Shown here: in pieces, positions 9,901 through 21,700 of the stretch
Layout: the number at the start of each line of letters is the position of its first letter
Numbering within the stretch: the stretch's first letter is position 1
Assembly: GCA_963760935.1 (NCBI GenBank)
Contig: CAVXFB010000006.1
Span: forward strand, 682,001 to 746,000
Source of the DNA: CAVXFB01 sp963760935
Lineage (GTDB): Bacteria; Planctomycetota; Planctomycetia; Pirellulales; Thermoguttaceae
Direction: 5' to 3'
DNA: 64,000 nt
The notes under the pieces: model-generated
What the model was told of the DNA's origin: nothing
Database searches by the model: none
Seen by the model: the letters and a program-made list of their open reading frames with translations, nothing else
Made by a program: the position numbers and the translations under genes

Positions 9901-12900
9901 AGACGACCAGGAAGTCGCCGTTGTCATCCATGGCGATGCTCGGATAGCGCTGATCGCCGTCGATCGTGCTGTTGGCCTCGAATTCGGTTTCCAGCTCGCC
10001 GTTGGGGCCAGTAATCGTTGGCCCGCCGGGGTAAACCGGCACACCGACGAGACTGTTGCGGACGTACTTCTGGCCGAAAATGCCGAAGCTGTTGGCCGCA
10101 TCGGCCGGATTCAAGGCGCCTCCGTTGAAAGCCGACCGATCCTGGTAGCTTTCCCAGACGACGGTGAAGTCGCCCGCCGCATTCATGGCAATTCGCGAGT
10201 ATTGCTGATTGTCGGCCGTGTAGGTGTTGGCCTGGAACTCTCCGCTTACTGCCGTTCCCGTAGCGCTGTAGCGACGCACATAAACGCTGTTGAGCCCATT
10301 GACGCCGTTGCCCGGCCCATTGCCGCCGCCGTCCTGGCCGAAGCTTGTCCACGTAATGGCGAAATTGCCGGCCGCATCGATGGCCGCGGACGACCATTTC
10401 TGATCGGCGGCAATCGTTTCGTTCACGCGGAACTCAGCGCTGCCCACCGGTCCACCGAGGACGCCATCAATCCAGGAAGCGTAGTACGAAACCCTTACGT
10501 CACCAAGGATCGAGCCAAAACTCGAGTCGGACGGGATGCCGTCGACGTCCGTGACCGTTGGGTCCAGCCCGATGTCGACGATGCCCGCGATCATGCCGTT
10601 AATGAAGACTGGTCCGCCCGAATCGCCATGAGCTTGCGCGGCCTCCTTCGCACCCAACCCGAGGTTCGATGTTGCAAACAACTGGCCAAAGGCGTCGTGA
10701 GTGGCGGTGCCGTCGTCAAAGTCGAACAAGAGCATCGAACCCGCGGGGATGTTGATGACGTCAGTAAATGGGAATCCGAACGCCGTCAAAGCCATGCCAT
10801 TGAGAACGTCGCCGAGGAGTTCCAGCGTGTTCTCGCCCGTGTGCTTGGTCCCGGCGGGCCCGATGTCGCCGGTCAACCCTTGTCCGGTGGCCCCATAACC
10901 GTAGATATCGACGATCTTGCCAAGCTCATCCTGGCTCCGATAGATGTCGTAACGCTGCACGCCCGCCGGGGCTATCTGCGGTAGTGTAATAATCGCAATG
11001 TCGTTGACGCCGATGCCGAGCGGGTCATAACCCGGATTGATCGTGATCTGGGTGGCCACGATTTGGACGCGACCTGTAGGCAAGTCAAAACTGACCGTAG
11101 CGCTGGTGACCGGTGCGCCGGCAATGTCGTCGTAGACGACGTGGGCGGCGGTGAGGATATGTCGCCCGTCTAGTAGCAACGCCCCCGATCCCATCCAGGC
11201 GCCTCCCAGACCTTGCGCATCGATTTCCACCACGCCGTCATAGCCCGTTCCCGCCGGCACCACGTGATTGCCAATGGCGTCGGTCGAGACGATTAGATTG
11301 GCCGATGCCAAGGGGTTTGACGGGCTGATCTTGTATTGGGCCACGTTGCTAATGCGGTGGCTCGCCAAATCGAGGTCGGCGCTGCTCTCGTAAGTCTTGG
11401 CGTATACGTTGCTTTCGTACGCCAGATCGCCGTCCTGGCCGTAGCCGGTCCAACTGATGACGAAGGCTCCCGAGCCGTTCATGGCAATACTCGGGAACAT
11501 CTGGTTGTTGACCGTCGTGTCGTTGACGCGGAACTCGCCAGCAGCACCGTCGATACTGGTCTCGATCGTGATTTTCGGATTCGTCCCGCCGCTGAGATTG
11601 GCGCTCGTAACCGTCACTTGCGGCTGATCCTGATCGCCTTGCAGACCGGAAAATTCGATGGCGAACTGCGTTGTCCCGGGAAGCGACGTTACGACGACGC
11701 CCGAAGCGCCGATATTTCGTAGTTGTGCCTGGATTGCTGCCGCCGTGCCGCTTAAACTGCTGGCGTCATACGTGATTGCAGCCGTGTTCTGGCCGTTCCA
11801 ATTCAGGGTGAACGTGCCGCCGGTCGGGCTGCCGGCAACCGTCATCAACTGGGCCTCGTTCTGGCCACCCAAGGGCAGGCCGGATGCATTAAATCGCTGA
11901 CCATACACGCCCCAGCCACTGCCGTCCTGGTTGAGGCTTTGCCACGTGATCACAATACCGCCCAAGGCGTCCATCGCCACGGACGAATAGGCCTGCACGT
12001 CGGCGGTCGTCGTGTTGACCATGAACGGCGTGCCCACCAGCGTTTGCGAGGCGCCATAGCGTTGGGCCCATACGTTCCAGTCGAGCTGGCCATTGATCAT
12101 GTCCTGTTCCGACCAAGTGACCACGAAATCGCCTGCGGCATCGCAAGCCACCGAAGCGTAGGTAGCGTTGTAGAAATTGAGTGAAGTTCCTTGGTAATTT
12201 CGCGTGCCGGACAGGGCCGTAACCAGGATTTCCGTTGGGTTGGTCGACGGATTCGCCTGACGCACGCCGTTGGTGTTGGTCCAATTGGCGGCGTAGACCT
12301 TGGCATACAACCCGGCCGAACCCGGGGTATCGCTGGTCCATACGGTGACGTAATCGCCATTGGCGTCCGAGGCCGTGGCCTGCGGAGGCGGCACGGCGAT
12401 GCCCTTCTGAATCTCCACCACGCTTGCCGAAGCGGCCAACAGGGCCGAGTTGATCGAGATGCCGATTGTCGGCTGATCGATTGCCGTGTCGACACCGCCG
12501 AAGCGCGTGGTCAAGACATAGGCCGAACCATTTGCTTGCGCGGTGACGACCGCGCCGTGGTATCCGGCCCAATCCAGTTCTGCTTGAACCGCCGCAGCCA
12601 CGCCCGCAAGATTGCTGCTATCGAAGTTGATCGATCCGCTCGTATAGGCGCCGATACTCAGCGTGAAGCTGCCTGCCAGAACTGCGGGCGCCGGAGAAGC
12701 GGTCGGGCGGAAGGTTATTTGCTGGATTTCGTCGCTGGGATTCGTGTATTGATTGCCGGCCGGATTGGCGTTGACGCGAACCTCGGTGCCCGTGGGCAGC
12801 GATACGTCGAAAGCGCGGCTGAAGGTGATTCCATTGGGCGTGTAGCCGGTGCGCCCCAGGGCATTGCCCGCCTTGTCGCGCAGCGCGGTCGTCGCCACGA

Positions 12901-15900
12901 TTTGGTAATGACCATTCAAGAGGTATGGCGTAGTCGTTTGGCTGTTGCCGCTGCCATTGAGCACCAGCACGGCCTCCCACTTGTTGCTCGCCGGCGCGCC
13001 AAGGCGCGTGGCCGCCTCGTTCATCCCATAGTAGATCTGGCTGATGCCGCCTGTCAGTAGCACGCCATCCTTCATTACGGCCCAGTTGTTGGGATTGGTC
13101 ACGCTGTTGGGCCCCGTGGTCATCATGTCTTCATCGAACGTGACCACCATGTAGCTCAATTGCTGTCGCACCGTAGCATTGGCCTTCAGCCGGTCGCCAG
13201 TAGGCAGAAGGAAATCCGTGGCCAACGGCCCGGCCGTATCGGTGCTCTCCTGGAACTGGCGGTAGTAGAGGTTGGTATTGGAGATGACACCCGAACTGTT
13301 CTGGGCAGCCTCGTTCCACACCATGACAAAGTTGCCGGAGCGATCCATCGCGATCGACGGGTCGTATTGCAGCGTGCCCGGGTCGCCCAATGTCTCGGCG
13401 ACGCAGACGGACGACACCGGATTCTCCGGCGGTGGGTCTTCCGTGGATTCCGGGTACGTTAATTGATCGCGTCGTATGCTGAGCGAGATCGGCGTGTCAT
13501 GCAGTTCGCCCATGAACGTGATCTCATACACGGCGTACGGAGTGGCAGCAGCGGGATCAACGTCGGCCGAAAGGTCCCAAGGGGTGCCGACCCGAGCGAG
13601 GACTTCCTCGTCCGAAAGCTGGCGAACGGCGACGGTGCCCTGGAACGGGCCGTTGTTGATGTTGCCGCCATCTTGTGGCCAGTTGGCGTCAGCCCCCCCC
13701 GTATTGCTCAGATTCGACAGAATATTATGTATGTCCTCGAGCGTCAATGCCGGGTCGAAAGCGCCATCGGTGAAGTGCGAAACGTTGCCGGAAGTCACTG
13801 CCCCGCCACCATTGGGCGTCCCTAGCAAAAGCGTGAGAGTTCCTGATGTCACCCCCGTGTTAATGGCCAGAATGTAACTCGCGTCGGAGCCGTCACGATG
13901 ATTGTTGGCGATATCATCGCTTGAAAGGATGTTCGACGTCGCGGTGTTGCCTATCGGTCCATCGAACTGGGAATACATGGCGCTGTTGGCCTCGCCCCGC
14001 ATTAGGCCGGCAACGCTTTCGAGGATCGACCGCAGTCGGCCAGCCTGCTCGGGGGTGATCGAGGTCGAGTTGGCCAAGCCGCTGATTATGACCTGGTTGA
14101 TCACCCCGTCCACGTCGCCGTTGCTGCCGTAGGTGATATAGTTCGAAATGCCGTTTACCGGGTTGAAATACGGCAACAGGTCGGCGTTTGTCGTGGTGTT
14201 AATCAAGCGTTGCAGCGCAGCCACGGCTTGAGAGTTCGTCAGTATATTTTCCGAGACATCCGGTCCGTAGCCACCATAATACGAACTGCGCCAACTGCCG
14301 TAGGAAGCGGTCAAGTCGCCATCGGCATCCAATGCCACCTGGGCATTTTGTTGCTCCAGTGGCCAGAGGTTCATGGCGCTCGGATCGAACGAGGCGCTGT
14401 TGAGCCGGAACTCGGTGCGAATGTTAAAAAATGCGAGCGTCTTCGTGCCGGGAGCGTAGACCTGAAACTCTTGCGCATACACATTGTCGTTGTCGTCGCC
14501 GTAGTGATCGTCGCTGCCGGCATGCGTGTACGTGTAGCTAACCACAAAATTGTCGGCCGCGTCGAAGTCGACCGTGGGAACCCACCCAGGGAGGCTCTGC
14601 TCATCGACCAGCATCGCGCCCTTGGCATCATAGACTTTGACAAAACTGCCAGCCGTGCTGCCGGCCTCTCGCCACAGGACGAACCGCGGATCATTGCTCT
14701 CAGACCAGGCAATGGCCAATACGCCGTCCTCGCTCATCGCCACGTACGGAGCAAAACTCATCGTTGTCGTGTCGGCCGAGTTGACGATGAACTCGCCGCC
14801 AAGCCGATTGCCGTCGCGGTCGTAGCGCTGAGCGGCGATCGTGTTAAACACGCTTAGGCCTTGCCCTCGGCTCATCCACGCGATCGTGAAATTGCCGTCA
14901 CCGTCCACGCCCACCGACGGCTCAGCTTGCGGATTGGTAGTAGTCGTGTTTACCTGAAACTCACTGCCCAACGGGCGCACGCCTTGAATCAGCGTGTCGG
15001 GCGTGCCCGCGCGGTCAAGTAAGTTCATGTCAGCCACGAACGCCGATGAAGGCAGGCTGCCAATGGACATGCTGTCCCATTGCGGCACGTAGCCAGCCGC
15101 CGAAAATCGCCGCGCAAAAATGTCGGTGAAGCTGCCGAGATTTTGCGAGTCGGGCACTACGCTCTGCCAAGTGATGACAAAATCACCATCGGAGTCCATT
15201 GCCACCTGAGGGTTGGTCTGATCGTAAATGTCCGGTCGGATGGTAGACGGGTCATCCGGCTCTGGGGCATTGACGCGGAAGGTGTCGCTGCTCTGCTTGA
15301 TAATTGTCACCGTCGCGCCGGCCAAGGGAGCCAGAGTTGTGGCATTCAACGGCACGAGCAACGGCTGTTGCAGTTTTCCCATGTCGCCGGTGAAGGTGAT
15401 GTCGAACTCGGTCGCACTGCGTGCGGTGACTTGCACCGACGGCAGCCCCACTCGCAGAACGTCGGGCGTGTAGTACGGCCCTACGGGTGAACCCAACGTC
15501 GCTGAGACCTCGCCTGCCGCCGGGAAAGTGATTGGCCCGACCAAGTTCTCGGCAGAGTTCTGCGACGCATACAGAAAGGCGTACTCGATGTTTTGGGCCG
15601 TAATGGCCGGATTGGTCCGAGAGATCGGAATCGCGATGGTTGTCCCCGACTGCCGTACGATGGTGAAATCGATCGCAGGATAAAAGCCGCCCAAATCCGC
15701 GAAATCGGTGGCGATGATCTTCGGCGCCTGCGACAGGCCGACTGAGGGATCGCCGAAGTCGATTACGTAATTGTTCATGTCAACGGCCGAAACCGTCGCC
15801 TCGCTCAATTCCACGGCCCCCATGCCGCGCAGGGCGTCTTGGATATTCTGGGCGTTCGTGACCAGCGGATTCGACCCAAACTCGCTGAAGTTGACGGTCG

Positions 15901-16507
15901 CAGTATGCGCAACATTGTTCTTGTCCGTGAAATTTAATTTGAAGGCGCCGTCCAGTGGCAGGGGAAAAAAGCCCGCGGGCGGCGTTCCCAAACTGATCGT
16001 CAACTTTTCGATGGTGCTGCCGTTGAATTGCAGCGCAAAGCTCGTCGCACTGGCGGGAAGGTTAAGCCGTTGCATCGCATCGGTGAAGTACCGAGCATAG
16101 ATGTTCGAGTCGGTCATCGGATTGCCGGTCGCCGGATCGATGAACCCGGCTACGGTGTCGACGCTCTGCCAGGTGACCACGAAGTCACCGTTGTCGTCCA
16201 TCGCCACCGACTTGCCGGCATTGGCGGCCGCGTCCAAGTACCATGGGATCGTTGCCACTGGTGCACCCGAGGTAGCCGTCGTGACCAGCGGCGGAGTGAC
16301 CAATGCCTGATTGATGAGTACCTCATTGACGTTCGTCGGAGAGACGCTAAGCAGCATCCGCTGCTCCAGGGAGTCGATCGTCAAGCGTCGCGGCTTTCGA
16401 CCAGCTTGCCCACGATGCGCGCTCGCGCTCCAACGGTCCAAAATGCGCTCGCAAGCGCTGCCAAAATCACGAAGTAGCGGAATTCGTAGCACTGACATAG
16501 GTCTCAT
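6927..16507 (-). CDS. Giant LEPR-XLL surface protein with internal trypsin-like domain, FG-GAP-like repeats and out-of-frame HExxH domain
   Basis: The main frame (7397-16507) encodes 3036 residues. Near residue 45 is the planctomycete LEPR-XLL motif (DSLEQRMLLSVS), linked to export and surface sorting. Most of the chain is many degenerate units of the form EFRVN...QxxPSVAMDxxGNFVVTWxS. A trypsin-like serine protease domain lies at roughly residues 1730-2000, with His (LTAAHVV, about 1787), Asp (GVNDIAII, about 1835) and Ser (AHGDSGGPVF, about 1962). Residues about 2800-3036 contain five repeats of about 47 residues (GDWDGDGKDTIGxYNPxxSxFYLRN). The frame stops at 7397. A one-base shift near 7400-7425 opens a further frame to 6927 (PALTASSQVAAS onward), with a matrix-type HELGHLAGFDD zinc motif typical of this protein class, so the intended product is about 3190 residues. 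Confidence 0.85.
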
Positions 16508-17286
16508 TCCTCGAAAGGCGAATCGAAGGTCCGCACGCAGGTTTCCAAAGGTTCAATTGATACTGGCCGCACCGATCCAGCAGTTTACACCATCACACCG
16601 GATGTTACGCTTCGCTGAAAGTGCCGTGGAAGACGTCCACTTAGGGGGCACCAATTCCATCATTTTCGCCCGCAAGAGTTCTTCTCGCGGAGAGAATCGA
16701 AGCCGATATGATGTGCCCCTGTCGTGACCATGCGATAGCGACAAGGGCCGCTCCCTCAGTCGCTCGTTCCGCGCAATAGCCCGCATGGTCCAGTTCATCT
16801 GAGCGAATGACTGCAAGTCTGTCAACTAAATTGTTTTACAGCGACTAATTGCAAATAGGCAAAATGCCTATGTTGCGCAGACTGCGCATAACATTGTTCC
16901 TATCATGATTGCGTCGATTTGGGCTGTCAAGCAGATTCATTTGCCCGACGTGGCTGCTAATTGCTGCGTAGCGAGGCGTCACACAGGCCGGCATGCCATG
17001 CTCTGACAGTCTGGAGAAAAGACGTTCGTAACTTGCCCGAGCCCCCAAGAAATTGCCGGCGTTCGGCTCCAGATACCAGGAGCGATCCACCCAATAGGAT
17101 GGTTTCCGGCGTTTTTTCCCGCAGGCTTTACCTTTCTTACTCAACTAACGCGACCGGCAAGTCCGATACTATCGTCACGACAGGAACACAGACCCGCCAC
17201 GTGGGGCGGTTTGAGGTATGTCCGTAGTCGAGAAGAAAAAGTCCCCTTTTTCTTCTTTGGACGCAGATTCAAGGTGGACCAAAACT
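16508..17286. other. Intergenic region between divergent genes
   Basis: About 780 bases separate the giant minus-strand gene from the plus-strand BBP7 gene. The region is visibly more AT-rich around 16800-16920 and should hold two divergent promoters. A short palindrome (ATAGGC/GCCTAT) lies at 16855-16871. Small frames here (16553-16825 and 16845-17144 minus) show no recognisable domain or convincing ribosome site, so I call no gene. Confidence 0.45.
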
Positions 17287-18501
17287 ATGCCGTTCAACCG
17301 CACCAGTCTATGCGTGGCCATCGGACTTCTGGCGACCCTCGGGGCGTCGCCAACGTTTGGCCAGGGACCCGAAGGGGCTCAGCTCTTCGCTCCGGCCGAC
17401 CTGAGCACTTTTGGAGCGCCGCACATCGAGCCGCACGAAGGCTATTTCTTCTCCTTCGACGGCATGTACTGGGCCGTGCCCGCGCAGCGGGTGTCACGAA
17501 TTGGCGCCCCCGGCTTCCGTAACGTCGGGTCCAGAGTCCAACAATTTCTTGATATCCCGCCCGATCAACATCCGGAGATCCAAACGTTCGCGGAAACCAG
17601 CACCGAGGACACCAGCGAACTGAATATGAGCTTCGAGGCCGGCCAGCGCTTTGAGTTTGGACGCGTCGAAGACAATGCCGGTTGGCTCATGAGCATCTTC
17701 CGTTGGGGGCCGACCGAGCAGGACTACACCTCTAACGGCGCCAACGTCCTGTTCGAGGATCCCATTGATCCCGACACGGGCCACGGACTGCTCTGGGGTC
17801 GAGTCGGCGATGGAGTTCTTGTCGTCGATGGCAATGCCAGCATTGTCTCGCTTTTTGGCGACCTTCCCACCGTGTTTACGCAAATCGCCGTTCACGACGA
17901 CATTGACGTATGGGGTGTCGAGGCATCGTATCTGCGGCGCAACCTCACCTGCCATAACGGCGGAAATTTGGAACTGTATCTTGGTGCCCGCTACATCGAG
18001 TTCAACGAAACGTTTGGCGTAATCGCGACGGGTGGGGTCTTGGATACCAACACACGCTGGAGCACGACCGCCGACAATCACATCATCGGCCCACAGGTCG
18101 GTGGCCGGTACTTCAAACAGCAGGGACGTTGGATCTTCTCCACCGAAGGCCGCTTCATGGCTGGCTTGAACCGTCAGAACATCTTCCAAAATGGTACATT
18201 CGGCTACACTGGCAGCCCGGGCGACCTCCAAAAACCGGATGCCTGGTTGGGCTCGCAGTACACCCATCGCACGACGATCGACGAGTTTAGCCCCTTGGTC
18301 GAATTGCGAGTGGACCTGCGATATACAATCACCCGCGCAATCGACTTCCGCGTGGGCTGGACCGGCTTCTGGATGGACGGCATCGCCCGACCTGCCGGCA
18401 TGACGCACTACGCCGTGCCCGACATGGGCATCGATACGTCGGCCAATAAGCAAAATGTCTTCGTCAACGGCGTGACCGTCGGCTTCGACATCAACCGGTA
18501 G
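17287..18501 (+). CDS. BBP7-type outer-membrane beta-barrel protein
   Basis: The start is put at ATG 17287 (AAGGTGG upstream), not 17218, because it begins directly with a signal peptide (MPFNRTSLCVAIGLLATLGA, cleavage after TFG). The mature protein of about 380 residues has alternating aromatic strands typical of a beta-barrel: an early FFSFDGMYW segment, GVEASYLRRNL with LYLGARYIEFNE in the middle, and a C-terminal strand FVNGVTVGFDINR. The layout and the FDGMYWxVP start match the BBP7 family, a planctomycete outer-membrane family of unknown function. It converges with the acyl-ligase operon. Confidence 0.8.
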   Translation: MPFNRTSLCVAIGLLATLGASPTFGQGPEGAQLFAPADLSTFGAPHIEPHEGYFFSFDGMYWAVPAQRVSRIGAPGFRNVGSRVQQFLDIPPDQHPEIQTFAETSTEDTSELNMSFEAGQRFEFGRVEDNAGWLMSIFRWGPTEQDYTSNGANVLFEDPIDPDTGHGLLWGRVGDGVLVVDGNASIVSLFGDLPTVFTQIAVHDDIDVWGVEASYLRRNLTCHNGGNLELYLGARYIEFNETFGVIATGGVLDTNTRWSTTADNHIIGPQVGGRYFKQQGRWIFSTEGRFMAGLNRQNIFQNGTFGYTGSPGDLQKPDAWLGSQYTHRTTIDEFSPLVELRVDLRYTITRAIDFRVGWTGFWMDGIARPAGMTHYAVPDMGIDTSANKQNVFVNGVTVGFDINR

Positions 18502-18580
18502 CCGGACGCTTCCTGATTGTTGATTGGCGCACCGCCAACAATCGCGTTATTCGCGCACAATCAACAATTACCAAAATCTC

Positions 18581-18763
18581 TTACGCCTCTTGGCTGGCAC
18601 GAGATCGCAACTCGTCCAACTCGGCGCCTAGGCGATGACGCAGCGGACTCTCGGGACGCAACTCGTCGAGCAGTTGCTCAGCCTTTGCAAGCGTCTCGTC
18701 GGTGCATTCGTGCCCGCGAAACAGACTTCGCCACGAACGGGAGATCTCTTGTTCAGTAAGCAA
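18581..18763 (-). CDS. Small conserved-looking helical protein
   Basis: A 60-residue frame starts with TTG at 18763, six to seven bases after GAGG, which is why I accept the rare start. It reads LTEQEISRSWRSLFRGHECT followed by DETLAKAEQLLDELRPESPL and a Leu/Glu-rich helix. It lies 26 bases below the stop of the acyl-ligase fusion gene on the same strand, which suggests co-transcription. I do not recognise a named family. The amphipathic helix pattern and ribosome site support a real gene. Confidence 0.55.
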   Translation of the reverse strand: MLTEQEISRSWRSLFRGHECTDETLAKAEQLLDELRPESPLRHRLGAELDELRSRASQEA

Positions 18764-18789
18764 AGCGACACCTCACATAACTATTTGTG

Positions 18790-21700
18790 CTAGCCGCCCA
18801 CCGGGGCGCCGCTTGCTGCGCGGGCCAGATGGCGCGGTTCGATCTTTTCCAACTCTTCCACCATCGCATCTATAGTATAGCGAATCTGTTGTTCATTATG
18901 CCGCGCAGTGATGAAGTAACGCAAGCGAGATGCGCTTTCTTCGACGGCCGGATGCAGGATCGGCATCACGTTGACCCCCCGAGCGAGCATCGCCTTGGAG
19001 AGTTTCAGGCAGTGGATCGAATTGCCAAGTATGATCGGGACAATTGGCGTGTTCGCGCTGGTGCCGGTGTTCAAGCCATGCTGCCGGGCGAGCGAGAGGA
19101 GCAGTCGCGAGTTTTCATGTAATCGCGTCAGCCGCTGCGGCTCGGCCTGGAGCAGCTTCAGCGATGTAATCGCGGCGGCGGCCGACGGGGGAGGCATCGC
19201 ACCGGCAAAAACAAAGCCCGGCGCCGTATATCGCAAATACTCGACCAGGGCTTTGCAGCCGGAAATATATCCGCCTAAACCTCCGAGCGCCTTGCTAAAG
19301 GTACCCATCCAAATGTCGACGTCATTGCGATCGACTCCGTAATATTCGCCAATCCCCCGGCCGGTTGGGCCTAGCACGCCCATCGAGTGCGCCTCGTCGA
19401 TCATCAGTAGCGTCTGATGCCGCTTCTTCACCTCCACGAAGCGGGGTAGATCGGGTATGTCGCCGTCCATGCTGTACACGCCCTCGATCACCAACAACAC
19501 ACGGCGGTATTCGTGCCGCAGTTGCGCGAGCAGCCGTTCGGCTGCCGCCCAGTCGTTATGGGCAAATGGCCGCCGCCGGGCGCCAGAGAGCATACAGCCT
19601 TGGATGATGCTGTTGTGTGCCAACGCATCGTGAAGGATCAGATCGCCCGGGCCCATCAGGTGGCCGATCACCGTCTCGTTCGTGGCGTGGCCGCCGACCA
19701 GGGCGATGGTGTCTTCCGTGCCGAGAAACTGCGACGTGGTTTGCTCCAACTCGACGTGGATGCCTTTGTGGCCCGACACCAACCGGCTCGCCGACGAACT
19801 AGTGCCGTAGCGGTCGATCGCCAGCTTGGCGGCCTCGCTGACGGCCGGGTCGCCCGACATGCCAAGGTAGTTGTAGCTCGAGAAATTGATGTATTCGTGG
19901 CCGTCGATCACCGTCGTGTCGGTGGTGGGCCCTTCATGCACGACGAAGAACGGGTTGCCCAGGCCCGAGGCATCGAGCATATCGAGATTTTCCCGCAGCC
20001 TCACGTACTCGGGGAACTGATCGAACCGATACGTTTGCGGCGGGATCTCGGCATCGGCGGGGCGAGCGCTGGGTGGGCGAGGTTCGGTGCCGAGGTACTT
20101 CTCGACTGCCGCCACCAGTTGCCGCGTTGTTTCCAGGTCGGGCAGGACGTCCTCGGGGAATCTGCCGCCGAACTTCTCTTCGAGCGAGGCCACAATCTCC
20201 ATGCGCTCGAGCGAATCCATCCCCGTCTCAACAATCGGCGTGTCGAGCGTCAGGCCGGCGGCCCGCTCTTTCGCCACGCGTTGAATCTCCTCGACAACCA
20301 GTTGCGTTAGCCGATCGTTCGTGGCCCGATAGCGGCCATTCTTGCCATTGCTGCTTCCAGAAGCGGCCGCGCGACGAGCTCGGAAGGCGACCTCCAGTGG
20401 GTCTTCGGCGGCCAAGGGCGTCGACGCCGCCGGCTCCGACGCGAGATCGGTCGCGTACCACTGCCCAACGACGTCCAATGTGCCGGCCAAGTAGCCGGCG
20501 CGGCAGGCGTGCCGCTGAATCTTCCCACTCGATGTTTTCGGTACGCTTCCGGCCCGAATCAGCAGGATCGCATCTGGAGCCAACTCATGCTCGCTTGCCA
20601 CGGCACGACGGATTGCCTCGAACACGCCGCTAAAGTCTGACTGCTTGTGCCGCTCCACTTCTTGAACGATGATCAGTTGCTCGCCACCTTTGGCGTCCAC
20701 GGTAAAGGCGGCTCCCGCATCGGGGCGCAACCGTGGATGGCTCTGGTGCACGGTCAACTCGATATCCTGCGGGTAGAAGTTTACTCCGTGGATGATGATA
20801 AGGTCTTTCAGGCGGCCCGTAACGAACAATTCGCCGTCCTGCATGAACCCGAGGTCGCCCGTGCGAAGAAAGGGACCATCGCCGCTGTCTTTCAGCCGGG
20901 CGCAAAAAGTTCGCTCGGTGGCCTCGGCCTGTTGCCAGTAGCCCTGCGCCACGCTGGGGCCAGAGACCCAGATTTCCCCAACCTGCTGTGCCGGGCACAT
21001 CGACAACGTTTCGGGGTCGGCAATCACGATCTTTTGGTCGGGCAGGTTATGTCCACATCCGATCAGCGATCGAACGCCTGCGTCGTCCGGGTCGGCGTCG
21101 ATCACTTCTCCACGCGCCAGGCCTGCCGCGTCGAACGCCCGAACTACCGGCGGCTCGCTGACGAATCCGCCCGACACGATCAACGTCGCCTCGGCCAGTC
21201 CAAAGCACGGGAAGAACGCCTCTCGGCGAAATCCGCAGGGAGCGAACGTCTCGGCAAACGCGTCCAACGTCTCCGAACGCACCGGCTCGGCCCCGTTGAA
21301 CGCCACCCGCCAACTGCTCAGGTCGAGCGTCTTTCGCTGTTCGGGCGTGATTTTGCGCACGCACAGATCGTAGGCGAAGTTCGGACCGCCGCTCGTCGTC
21401 CCGCGGAACCGGCTGATTGCCGAAAGCCAGCGGTACGGCTTCTGCAAGAAGCTCATCGGCGACATCAACACGTTCGGCCGACCAATGTACAGCGGCTGCA
21501 AGATGCCGCCGATCAGCCCCATGTCGTGATAGCTCGGCAACCAGAACACGCCGGCGCCCGTACGGGTGTGCTCGAACGAATAGGATATCAGGGCCGAGTT
21601 ATGAACGAGGCTTGCGTGGTTGAGCACAACGCCTTTCGGCGTGCCGGTCGAGCCGGACGTGTATTGCAGGAATGCCAACGTGTCGCCGTGGACGTCTGGC

